Origin: Sabellastarte sp. h YS-2021
Taxonomy: Eukaryota; Annelida; Polychaeta; Sabellida; Sabellidae
NCBI GenBank assembly: GCA_964017235.1
Contig: OZ024928.1
Location: 151,924,881-151,988,880, forward strand
Length of the DNA stretch: 64,000 nt
Direction of reading: 5' to 3'
A program made the translations under genes and the position numbers. Numbering within the stretch: position 1 is the first letter of the stretch; each line of letters begins with the position of its first letter. The notes beneath the pieces were generated by a model. That model was not told the origin of the DNA and ran no database searches. It saw only the letters and a list, made by a program, of their open reading frames with translations. Below are positions 23,835-34,400 of this stretch, in pieces.

Positions 23835-26661
23835 CCTGGCATTTCTTTGGAAATTTTTTTTATTTGAAATAAACATGAAAATATTAGCTATTAAATTTAG
23901 AAAATGGTTGAGAACACCAGTAATTGGTATGTACATGTTCATTAGTTGAAAATATTTGTGTATTTGCCAAAAAAATCAGCAAAAAATTTTCAGAATATTT
24001 TAGATAAAATAACGTACACTACACACACTAAGCTTAATTTTTTATAAAAATATAAATATAGATCTACAGAATAGTGGGTTTTTTTGGCCAAGAAAAGGTA
24101 CTTTGAATTTTTTTTTTTTTTTTTTGTTCTTCTAAGGTGGGCGAAATGAGGTTTCTTTAACCTGTACAGTTATTTTTGGAGATGATTTTTGACTGATTAT
24201 TTTATTTATAAAAGGATAATAATGGGAAAATAGTACAAAAATATTAGGAAATAGGTACATAAATATATGAAACAACAGATTGGGTGTTTTATTTATTATC
24301 CACCAGTTTGTTTAAATAATAAGTAAAATAAGTCCATAAATAAAAAAAAAAATTGAAAAAATTTGGGATGAAATTACAAAAAAACTTTGTATGTATATAA
24401 CATATTTGTGATTTAAATATTTTTTGGAAATATCAAAGAAAATGAGGCCTTATTGATGAAATAAATTTCTTCTAAATATTTCTTTTTTTGATTTCCTCTA
24501 AAAATTTCTTTTATAAGATTTAAACCAGTATTTTTTTCTGAAACAGATCTTCATTGAAACCAGTAAACGCCCATGCTGAAGTGAATATATTGAATTTAAA
24601 TTCAATTAACAGCTTTGTATTTATTCTTCTACAACCGGATTGTCTGATGATACACACTACAATTATTATTTGAGGTACATTTTATTAAATTTGTTTCAAA
24701 ACATTATATTTTAATACCGGAAATACCAGTGAACGCCCATTTTGTTGACATATAAGAGGATTTGTCCTTGACCTCTAACAAAGATATATAAGGCGGGCGT
24801 TCACTGGTAGGCTGGCGTTCACTGGTAGAATGCCACTACTGGTACTCTGTTTAGCTACAACTGGGCGAAAATAGGGGATTTATGTTAAAACTGCTACAAA
24901 TATCTCATACAAATTCTATATTCTTCACGGAACTAATTTATATAATTTATTGCACTATTTCCATTATAGTTTTTATAAGATAAATGCGTATATATCCAGA
25001 AATCAGATAAATTAATATTCGCTACTTCCTGGTTCTTCTGTCACATACGTTTTTTGTTTAGGTCACATCGATTGTGGCGCCGCCCTGGTGAGTATTTCAT
25101 GCCGGAACCCCATTATTGGGAGTCTGTAAGAGATATTTGGAAGAAACATAAACGTATTTTACACTTTTAAAATAATACTTACACTGAGAAAAGTGATTTT
25201 GTGATATATTGTAAATTAAAGATGAGATTTGCCATTTACAACTATGTCCACCTGTGTATGAAAACAGTAGTGCCACAGTAGTTACACCCTGTAACAGTCA
25301 TCGGAACGGGACAGTAAAAGGGAACGCAAATATAAATATTAAACAAACGACATTGAAAGCCACAGATAATTACGTTTATACCTGCTTATTGTGTTTTATG
25401 TCATCATTGTATGTATTTTACTCCATTTCTGCAATAATGGACGATAAAAAGTCTTTAATTTGAATTCTGCTTTGGGTTTTCCCCAGACGTGCCTAGTGTC
25501 AATGAAATGGGGGTTCAGCACTGAAATGAAGAGGGCAGAGCCAGTACCTAGTGCACTGCATAGTTTTAATGAGCATACTGTTATTCATTAAGTAAATTTT
25601 ACATTAAAATTGTGAACAGTACTCTACATATGTGTTCTACAGAATCTAATCAGCTTTTATTACCTGTAAACGGAATCCATAGTTCCTCAATGTGGAATTC
25701 AATGGGCCTGTACCCCTCATTCACTTATATAGTGTGCACTACCCTTGTTATCTATGTTCCAATGTGTTTTCTGACACAGTGGTTTTAAAGCAAGTAATTC
25801 CTGTGTTTTAGTTGGATTGTGTTATTTGGCCTACATAAGATAAGTTCTGGCTAACACTTACACAACAGCAGTTTACAACACACACACGCACACATTCCAC
25901 ACATACAAATTTTATCGCGGAAGAAAAGCTGACAAACTTGGGATCTCTTTTTATAATCAACTTTTAAAAATACTTATTCCCAAAATTTTTAAGCAAAACC
26001 TATATGTATTAAAAGCTAAGACCATACTTATCTTGACTAAATAAAAAAAATATCTTTCTTTTAAAATTAACCAACAAAAAAGATGACATTCCATTCATCC
26101 CTAGAACTAAACATAAGAGAATTGAGTTTCCAATGAACAATTATTTCACCTCTTTTAAACCTGTAAGTTTTAGTGTTTCCTCATTTTTGTCCAAGGTAAA
26201 ATTTATATCAGAGTACAGCCCAGAGCCCGTGCTTTCTGATGCACCAAGGTACTTTTCTGTTTATTTTTGTTTAATCATTTTAATAGCCCCATTTATCACA
26301 CTACACACAGAGTATTGTGCATATACTTGAAGTTGCGTGTTTGTTATGCATATGATAAAAACATAGGCCCTTTTAGCTGCTGAAGCAATAGGCATTGCAG
26401 ACACTGCAATGTTTTTCATGGTATACAATTTTTAAGAATGGTTTGTAAAATGACATCTTATAAATATGTCTGTTTGGTTATTCTTTTCATAGAATAAAAT
26501 ATACTCTTGACATAATCTTGAAAGATTATTTGTTTAAATCGTTAAATGTAATTTGTGTCTAGCTCAAATTTTAATCTATGTACATGTAGATTAATGAATA
26601 TTGGAGAATAACTCTGATCACTTTATATACTTCTTAATATTTATAATTTTGCCTAAGAAAT
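23835..26661. other. AT-rich sequence with no recognised gene; inverted aacgccc motifs at 24555-24835
   Basis: Mostly AT-rich with homopolymer runs. At 24555-24835 the motif accagtgaacgcccat and its inverse gggcgttcactggta occur in opposite orientations, like short terminal inverted repeats. At 25061-25110 a segment (ggtcacatcgat ... ggcgcc ... gccggaac) is the inverse of 20962-21035. The ORFs at 25254-25463 and 26133-26330 have no recognisable product. Confidence 0.45.
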
Positions 26662-28192
26662 ATGGCAAAAAATAGACCAAATGAATCAATGACAATGGAA
26701 TATCACTTCAAGTGTCTCGATCTGTAGTAGCAGAGTCCTGACTCGTCTACAGAAAGACAAAAGGCAGGTGCCAAGACTTTGTGTCAATAGCAAAGATGAA
26801 AGTTTCATTTTCTATTGAATAAATGTTACATCAGACACTGAAATACATCCTCAGAAAATCTGCACCCATTGTTTTTTCAAGATGAAAAATGCTAAAGTTC
26901 TCTGTGAAACTACAAAACTGGATAATGAAAAATATCTAAGTGTTAAAGAAAGAGCAAAAATCGTTTCAGACATGTGGCAGTGCCACAAGCGATTTGATTG
27001 TAAAGTGTGCAAACAATACGATTCTCAATCTGGCAAAGGACGTAAAAAAAAACAACATCAAAAGGGAAGACCAAGAAGTAAAACCTCTTGCCAATCAGCT
27101 CAACAAAACATTTTAAAGAAGCTTTTCGATCATGAAACAAATATATCACATTTGGAAGTCCACATTGATCATACAAAAGTGCCAGTTGAACATGCAGAAA
27201 CATACAAGTGTCCTATTTGTCAAGATCTATATTCATTAGCAACAGTAAAAACCAAATGTGATCATTACTTTTGCTGTGAATGCTTATCAAACTATATCCA
27301 CAGTGAAAAAAGTGACCCTCTTCTGTGTACAGTATGTTCTGATTTTGTTTCAACTAGTGATGTTAAAAGCGCTGATGAAAGATTTCACAAGCAACTAACA
27401 AAGCTCCCTGTGAAGTGTGGAAAATGTGAAAAGACAATGTCTTATGACCTTATGTCCCATCATAACTGTGATATCAACTCTCCTCTAAGTATACAATCCA
27501 CCAGTGAGTCAGTTAATGTTATAATTGAAACTCCAGGTCACGAGCAGGCATATAGTACTCCAAAACCCAATAAATCTCATGTTGAAATGCAAATTCAAAC
27601 ATCACCGATTTTTGGAACTTTCACTCAAGAAGAATCACCTGATAGTACATTCAATAAAACAGTTTCTAGATCAATCACCTCACCACTTGACAAGGATGAG
27701 GAAAGGTTACATACACATTTAACAAAACGAAAACTGAACTTTGCTAAAGAAAATATCATAGCTTGCAAGACTGGTGGTCAACCATTACTTTTGAAAAGAA
27801 TAGTGAAACCAAGAAAGGAAAGTGCCAATGTTTCGTCTCCATTAAAAAGAAGAAGAGCACGTCAAATTGCCTCGTATCGTGTTGCTGTAGCAGGAAAAAG
27901 TAAGGATTCACACAGTGCCCAGCAGTCATCTGAGCTTAAAGTGCTTTCGAAAAACTCTAAACTTAAAATATGTTCCAATGCTGGGGTAAAACAAAAATCT
28001 TTCCTGTCCAAGAGAGTTGCTTTAGCTATGAAAACTTCTCTCGGTTTGTCATGGAATCAGCACAGGCGACAGAAACGCTATCTGACAAGAATACTTGGAG
28101 TACATTGTGAAAGTGAGAAAAAGGAAAGACTTGAAAGATCAAAGATTCTGTCAAATTATTTAGAAACAAAGCAAATAACAGTTATTGAATGA
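26662..28192 (+). pseudogene. RAG1-like N-terminal region: CxxC motifs, RING and zinc finger
   Basis: An ATG at 26662 opens MAKNRPNESMTMEYHFKC. A shift of frame then gives SICSSRVLT, comparable with RAG1 CRICGNSF; another gives RCQDFVSIAKMKVSF, comparable with the RAG1 SWPDLIAKVF segment; a last shift near 26817-26822 gives EIHPQKICTHC, comparable with IHPTEFCHNC. From 26882 the frame is open to the TGA at 28190. Numbering from 26882: CxxC at 40/43; RING with C110, C113, C126, H128, C131, C134, C149, C152; next finger C179, C182, H193, H194; then a GGQPLLLKR box like RAG1 GGRPRQHLL. In RAG1 this region is an E3 ligase and dimerisation module. Confidence 0.82.
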
Positions 28193-29108
28193 AATGACAA
28201 AAGGCACGATAGTAAAGGAAGATTAACAGAAACATCTGCACCAGTAGTCCATGTGAAGAACCTCCAAAAGTTTGTGAAGGACTTACTTGATGGCTACAAG
28301 CAAAATGGCAAGCTTCTATGGAGAGATGGAATGCCAAAGGATGAGATATGGGTAAAAATAGGTGGAGATCATGGAGGCAATTCTTTAAATTGTGCCTCCA
28401 AGTGTGCAATTTAGACAAGCCAAATTTGAAGGAGAACACAATAGTATATGCCTGTATGTCTGCCAAAGATATTTATGAAAATATGAGCAAGATATGCTCC
28501 ATTCATGAGAGCCAAATAAACCAGCTTAAAGAGGAGTATTGGGAAAACAAAAGGATAAGGTTGTTTGTTTATGGAGATTATGCCTTTCTGGCTAGTCTAT
28601 ATGGTCTCTCAGGTGCAAGAGGCAAACATTTTTGTCTCTGGTGCAATATTCGCTATGGTGATCTACAGATTCCACTTGAACGTCGAGGTTTGATCAGGGC
28701 TAGAAAACTTGGAAGAATGATAAAAGACTATGAGAACTTCAAGAAGGATGGCAAACAAAATCTGTCACTTGCCTCCAGTTTCAACAATGTGATACATAGG
28801 CCTATGTGGGATGTCAAAGTAAAACATGTTTGCCCTCCATACCTCCATATGCTGCTGGGGATTGTGAAAAAACACCATGACCTTCTGGAAAATGAGCTTC
28901 ACCAAATTGATCTTCAAATTGCTGAAGACATATCACTTTCAAAGGTAAAACTAGATAACTCATTTCACCAGTACATTAAAGGGTTGAGGGAAAAGAGGAA
29001 ATTGCTGAATTCACTTGGCTTTCTCAGGGATGAAAGAGACGAAGAAAACAGTAACTTGACTGAGAAGGAGGCTAAGAAACTGCAAACCCGCATAGATTCA
29101 ATAGAATT
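28193..29108 (+). pseudogene. RAG1-like core, part 1 (two catalytic Asp, zinc-binding C2)
   Basis: The frame used upstream continues after the TGA as LQKFVKDLLDGYKQNGKLLW and then EIWVKIGGDHGG, whose Asp (28367-28369) corresponds to the first DDE residue. Near 28384 the frame shifts by one and runs open to the insertion. It includes SAKDIYENMSKI, then RIRLFVYGDYAFLASLYGLS, whose Asp (28576-28578) is the second catalytic residue. KHFCLWC follows (Cys codons 28633 and 28642), matching the C-x2-C zinc ligands of RAG1. A helical, charged segment follows to RIDSIEF at 29108. The apparent extra residues VVIGT come from the LTR. Confidence 0.85.
29105..29108 (+). repeat. Target site duplication, left (AATT)
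   Basis: AATT directly before the 5' LTR; repeated at 38110-38113 directly after the 3' LTR. Confidence 0.85.
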
Positions 29109-29380
29109 TGTGGTGATCGGTACGTGACCAAGACCGGTGTATGGCGGTGCGTCGGTGAATTTGGTGGTTTCGCGCTCACCAGCTTGGATTTCTCCACTTT
29201 AAAAGGCGTCATATCGCCTTTTAAGCATTATTTTATATATATTTGTTGATAAATTAATCATATTTTACCTTATATTTGCTTTATATCCTCATATTTTCAC
29301 ATTTTTAAGTGTAATCTATATCCAATATGGCGGTGACCTAGTTATGGGCACTCGCTAAACCTCGTTTCGTCACGAATTCG

Positions 29381-29450
29381 TGACGTCATTTTAATTTCGT
29401 GACGTCAATTTTACGTCATTTGACGGTGTTTACCGGCGATTCCTATATAA
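29381..29450 (+). promoter_or_regulatory. LTR promoter: two CRE palindromes and TATA box
   Basis: TGACGTCA occurs at 29381-29388 and 29400-29407, with TTACGTCA at 29411-29418 and TATATAA at 29444-29450. TGACGTCA is the consensus for CREB/ATF bZIP factors. The spacing to the TATA box (about 40-65 bp) is that of a compact RNA polymerase II promoter. In the 3' LTR the first palindrome is changed to TGACATCA. Confidence 0.7.
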
Positions 29451-29731
29451 GGAACGTCGTTTCAGGTGAAAAGGTGTGTGGAAGTGAGAGCCTAATATAA
29501 TTGGTTGAAACCAAAGGAAACCTACACTGATAGGGTAATTATAGTAGAGCACCTGCAAGACTCATTCATGCTTGTAGTAACATCTCTTTATTAGGAAATT
29601 ATTGTACCAAGTATTTATTTAGGGAGGTATTTTGAATTAAATTATTATAATGTCCATGTATTTATTTAGGGAGGTACTTCGAATGTAATGATTGTCATGT
29701 AAATTATATTTTATCTGTTGAATGAATATGA

Positions 29732-29737
29732 AATAAA
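29732..29737 (+). terminator. LTR polyadenylation signal AATAAA
   Basis: AATAAA about 280 bp after the TATA box in the 5' LTR; the equivalent in the 3' LTR is 37897-37902, which would serve transcript ends. Confidence 0.55.
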
Positions 29738-29953
29738 AATAATATTGTGATTATTTTATACTGTTTTGGATTTAAATTCAACCAACCTTCTTGGAAACAT
29801 TAGATATTGGGCCAAAAGTGATACCAAGCCTCATTTATGAATGAGCCCGATATTTGAACCGATAAAGAATTTGGGACTTTTGGTATTTTGAACACAACGC
29901 GAAACTTGGCACACAAACTGTAACCCAAACACTGGGACGCTACAGATATTTTA

Positions 29954-29965
29954 TGGTGCCGTGAC
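29954..29965 (+). other. Primer binding site, probably tRNA-His
   Basis: TGGTGCCGTGAC starts nine bases after the 5' LTR. It is complementary to the 3' end of animal tRNA-His (GTCACGGCA plus CCA) over 12 bases, then diverges. Confidence 0.7.
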
Positions 29966-30051
29966 CAGGATTGGTTAATTTATATTTGGTACAGTAATTT
30001 CTTATGTAGTAATTTCTTATGTTTTGTGTCCATTTTTTTTAGTCCAAATAT

Positions 30052-31338
30052 ATGTCCAATATGTCAAACCCAAAGCACAATCATAGCTGGATTCAAACTG
30101 TTCAAGATTGGTTGCCAAGATGGCCCAAAAGGAACAGAGCTCCAGATAATGATAAAGCCATATCAGACTCTGAGGTGCAAATCAATAAAATTCCTCCAAG
30201 GTTTCAAAGGCCCACTGAGGCATGTACAGCTCCACCATCCCTGAGTGGAGAAGATTTCCATATTCCTGGTCATGCTGGAGACCCAGCCGTGAATCAGAGT
30301 GATGATTTCTATGATTTACACAATCATGTTGATGCTCGTTTATGTCAGTCAACTCCAAAAACATTGCCCAAAGCAATTGTTTCTGAGAGGCCAATTGACA
30401 ATAGACTAGCAAACAACAAACCATATTGTGAAAATAGAAACAATCACAATTTGAGTCCAAATGCACAAGTCTGGATTCCCCAGAATGACCGAGAATATGA
30501 TCACAGTGCAGGTGATTTTGAGGAACATGTTACTAGAAAGTCACAGTTCAATCAAAATACCGGCAATCATAGACCACATAGAATTGAAAAACAAACAGGG
30601 CAAAATAATCAGGTCAACCACCATGAACATTTCTATAAACCTAGTGGCAGAGATTTTTATCGTGCCAATGGCAACAGAAATAGAAAGCAAAGGGATCCCG
30701 ACAAATTTGACGGGCATTCAATAGAATGGGCAGATTATTTACACCATTTTGAAATGGTAGCTAGTTGGAATGGGTGGTCACAACAAGAAAAGGCCATGCA
30801 ACTTGCAATTAGCATGCAAGGCGAGGCACGCCGAGTACTTAGTGACATCTCGTATGTACCTTTGGACAATTATGAAGCTCTGGTTCATGAACTTTCTAAT
30901 AGGTTCAATCCCATTGAGAAAGAGTCAGCTTTTAGAGCAGAGTTTAGAAATAGGATCAGAAAAGAATCTGAATCACCAATGCAATTTGGTTACTCCCTGA
31001 AAAGATTGGCAGTGAAAGCTTTTCCAAATATAAACATGGAAGCTCAGAAGCAATGGGTACTTGATCAGTTTATAAATGGATTGGGCAACATTGAAATACG
31101 GAAGCATGTCCAATTTGCACACCCTGCAAATTTGCATGAAGCTATTTCATTGGCCACTGAATTTGAAAGTTTTGAGCAGAATTCCCACAGGAAATTTTCC
31201 AAACCAGTGAATTCCAAAGTAATGGCTATTGGAAATAGTGAGTTGCAAAGCACTGAATTTCAAAATCTTTGCAAGAAACTTGATAAAACAGCTTCTGAGA
31301 TAGAGAAAATTCAGGTTGAATTGAAGAATCTCAATTGA
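30052..31338 (+). CDS. gag: Gag (matrix/capsid part)
   Basis: 428 codons. The first half is polar, rich in Asn, His and Gln. A capsid-like retrotransposon Gag domain follows from about residue 220: DPDKFDGHSIEWADYLHHFE, ASWNGWSQQEKAMQLAISMQ, then FRNRIRKESESPMQFGYSLK and KAFPN. Gag assembles the virus-like particle in which reverse transcription occurs. The start is the first ATG after a ttttttttag tract. The ORF ends at TGA 31336, before the expected zinc knuckle, which lies in another frame; I see no slippery site there, so an indel is the simplest cause. Confidence 0.88.
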   Translation: MSNMSNPKHNHSWIQTVQDWLPRWPKRNRAPDNDKAISDSEVQINKIPPRFQRPTEACTAPPSLSGEDFHIPGHAGDPAVNQSDDFYDLHNHVDARLCQSTPKTLPKAIVSERPIDNRLANNKPYCENRNNHNLSPNAQVWIPQNDREYDHSAGDFEEHVTRKSQFNQNTGNHRPHRIEKQTGQNNQVNHHEHFYKPSGRDFYRANGNRNRKQRDPDKFDGHSIEWADYLHHFEMVASWNGWSQQEKAMQLAISMQGEARRVLSDISYVPLDNYEALVHELSNRFNPIEKESAFRAEFRNRIRKESESPMQFGYSLKRLAVKAFPNINMEAQKQWVLDQFINGLGNIEIRKHVQFAHPANLHEAISLATEFESFEQNSHRKFSKPVNSKVMAIGNSELQSTEFQNLCKKLDKTASEIEKIQVELKNLN

Positions 31339-31499
31339 ACAATCAGGACAAACCACAAGGTTCAAACAAAATGGGCAATAAGAAAGTGATCGAGTGTTAT
31401 AGATGCCATGAAAAAGGACATTACTCTAGAGAAGGTCCACAAAATCCGGCAGCTAAGGCTAGTAAAGCTGGAACATCTCCCAAAGCAAAGTTAAACTAG
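31338..31499 (+). CDS. gag: Gag nucleocapsid segment with damaged CCHC zinc knuckle
   Basis: Frame 3 encodes KKVIECYRCHEKGHYSREG. The zinc knuckle pattern C-x2-C-x4-H-x4-C is present except that the fourth ligand is Gly (GGT) instead of Cys, one base away from TGT. It ends at TAG 31497-31499. Nucleocapsid knuckles bind the element's RNA. The frame differs from the upstream gag ORF and is one base ahead of pol. Confidence 0.75.
   Translation, partial: NNQDKPQGSNKMGNKKVIECYRCHEKGHYSREGPQNPAAKASKAGTSPKAKLN
31490..31496 (+). promoter_or_regulatory. -1 ribosomal frameshift heptamer GTTAAAC
   Basis: G-TTA-AAC is placed with TTA and AAC as zero-frame codons directly before the gag stop TAG. Slipping back one base reads GTT AAA CTA into the open pol frame, which has no stop from 31490 onward. 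GTTAAAC is a known slippery heptamer, used for example by an arterivirus. I did not establish a downstream pseudoknot. Confidence 0.65.
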
Positions 31500-34400
31500 A
31501 TGTAGCTGAGAATGACAAGGCCGAATTCTCAGCTAACAAAAATGAAAGGCCAATTGAGGGAAAAATTGAAATGATAAATTTGTCATGTTGGTATGTGGAT
31601 GGCAGTGTCATGGGAATTCAAACAGAATTTTTAGTTGACACTGGATCCACATACACAATTGTAGATTATATATTCTATGAGAATATTCCTGAAAATATGA
31701 AACCACCATTGGAACAAATCAATTTGATATTGAAAAATGCCAGTGGGGAGGTCATGGATGTATTAGGTCAAACAAACATGGATCTTGAGGTCAAAGGTCA
31801 GGTGTTTAACGTCCCTGTGAAAGTTGTATCTTTAGGTGATAAGAGTACAATTTTGGGATTGGATTTTATGGAAGGTCAAAACTGTATCTTGAACTTACAC
31901 AAGGGTACCATGAAATTGAATGGTCGTACTTTTGGTATGAAAAGAAAAGGTGAAATACAATTGGCCTACATACATTCAGAAACGAGTTTTCATATACCCC
32001 CAAGACATGAAATGGTCATAGAAGGAGTATTGAAAAACAAACAATTGACTGCAAACTTAAATGAAGGTTTAATTGAATCAAATACTTACCTTACAAATGA
32101 CACTGGTCTACTAGTTGCAAGGTCACTGGTAAATTTGAAACAAAATACTGTACCTGTGAGAGTAGCTAATGTAAGCGACCAAATTGTCAAAATCAAGAAA
32201 GGTACCAGACTTGCCAAACTTGAATCAGTAAAGGAAGTTTGCAATTTTGATAAAGGTGAATCAAAACAAAACGACGAACACATTGCATATGTGAACAAGA
32301 TTGAACATAGTAAGTTAGGTGACTTACCTGAACATTTGAAACCACTGGTTGAGAAAACAAGTGATTCACTTTCTCCAACTGAACATGACGAGGTCACACA
32401 GTTACTATACAAGTATCAGGACATTTTTAAAAGTCCTGAAGGTAGACTTGGTAGAACTGACTTGGTAAAACATCGACTTGACACTGGTAATGCTATACCC
32501 ATTAAACAACGTCCACGCCGCTTACCAATGGCACAACAAGACGTAGTTGACAAAGAACTTGATAAAATGGAGGCCGAGGGAATAATTGAACCTAGTGATA
32601 GTCCCTGGTCTTCTCCTTTGGTTATTGTCAAAAAGAAAACAGGAGACATAAGGGTATGTGTAGATTACAGGGCCTTAAATGAGGTATTAAGGAAATCTGC
32701 AGTGCCTTTACCAAAGATTTCAGAATGCTTAGATTCCTTATCTGGGTCAAAGTACTTCTGTACATTAGACTTAGCCCAAGGATACTATCAAGTAGCAATG
32801 CATCCAGAAGATAAATGCAAAACTGCATTTACTTCTAGAAGGGGTTTGAGACAATTTACGGTAATGCCGTTCGGTCTGTCAAATGCTCCTGGAACATTTC
32901 AGTCCCTAATGGAATTAGTTCTGAGTGGGTTACAGTGGTCTAAAGCTGTCCTTTATTTAGATGATATTATAACCTATGGGAAAACTTTTGAAGAAACAAA
33001 GGACAATCTGGAATGTGTATTTCAAAGATTAAGACAAGCAGGGTTGATACTAAAACCTTCAAAATGCAACCTGTTTCAACTATCAGTTGAATTTCTAGGG
33101 CATATTGTATCCAGTGAGGGGGTATCTTGTGATCCAAAGAAACTTGAGGCTATTAGAGAGTGGCCAAGGCCTACTTCAGTCAAACAAGTGAGATCATTTT
33201 TGGGCCTCGCTTCTTACTATAGGAAATTTTTGAAATCATTCTCAACCATTGCATCACCATTACATGCTCTTACCAAAAAGAATGTCAAATTTGCATGGGA
33301 TGAAAACTGTGAACTGGCTTTTCAAACCCTGAAAGAAAAATTGAGTAGTGACCCAGTGGTTTTGTCCTATCCCAACAATGAAGGTACATTTGTGCTTGAC
33401 ACTGATGCCAGTTTGTGTGGAATAGGCGGAGTACTATCTCAAGTTCAGGAAAATGGTCAAGAAAAGGTCATAAGTTTTGTTAGTAACACCTTGAGTAAAA
33501 CTCAACAGAACTATTGTACTACCATGCGTGAACTTTTGGCGGCAGTTGTATTTATCAAACATTTTCACCATTACTTGTGGGGAAGAAAGTTCATTCTGAG
33601 AACTGACCATGCTTCGCTGAAGTGGTTAGTTAATTTTAAGGAACCGGAAGGTATGCTAGCCAGGTGGTTATCAGTACTTTGTTCCTATGATTTTGAAACA
33701 CAACATCGTAAGGGAGTGGCACATGTAAATGCTGACAGTCTTTCTAGACAACCACCACGCAAGTGTAAACGTGATGATTGTGAAGATTGTGCATTAGTGA
33801 GCACTCAATGTGTGTGTGTTGTAACTAGAGCTCAGGCTAAAAACCAAGAAGGTCAAGGTCAAGTAGAGACTCAGTTCGATAAGGTCAAAGAACCTGATAA
33901 TTCAGAAACTAAGTCCAAGACCAAATTAAATAATGACGTTCAAAGTTCTAGTTTAGATGACAGTGAACTTGCTTCAAATGTAATGGGAAAAACCTTGATC
34001 AGTAGTCCTACTAGCATTGCGACTAGTAGTGAAAATAGTGAGGTCAATTCACAAGCTACTGTTAATAGGTCAACCATGAAAAACAAGATTAAATGCAACT
34101 GGGCTGATACTTGGTCAAATGAGCAGTTGAAGAATGGTCAATCAGAAGATCAAAATATTTCACGTGTTATTAGGTTCAAACTTGAAGGTCAAGGTCAACC
34201 TGATAACAGTGTGTTGAGTACTGAAAGTCCTGAGGTCAAAATTTTGTGTAGTCAATGGCCTATGCTAGAAATACAACATGGCATGTTGTACAGGAAATGG
34301 GAGTCCGAGGGGCCTCATGCCAAACCTGTACTGCAATTTGTGGTTCCTAGTCTAATGAGGCAAGAGATATTGACACATCTTCATAACCATAGGACATCAG

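Larger units (their letters stand above)
29109..29944 (+). repeat. 5' LTR (836 bp)
   Basis: It begins TG and ends CA, and matches 37274-38109 base for base except about five transitions. It contains two TGACGTCA palindromes, a TATA box and an AATAAA signal, so it has the promoter and polyadenylation parts expected of U3-R-U5. A 20-bp segment, gtatttatttagggaggtac (29658-29677), is present in a near-duplicate about 50 bp upstream. Confidence 0.96.

Noticed and set aside
25775..25781. CACAGTG heptamer upstream of the RAG1-like gene, as in a recombination signal
   Set aside because: A 7-mer is expected several times by chance in 64 kb; no nonamer at a 12- or 23-bp spacing and no inverted partner downstream were found.
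29109..29127. Residues VVIGT at the end of the 28348-29127 ORF
   Set aside because: These codons belong to the 5' LTR and not to the RAG1-like protein.
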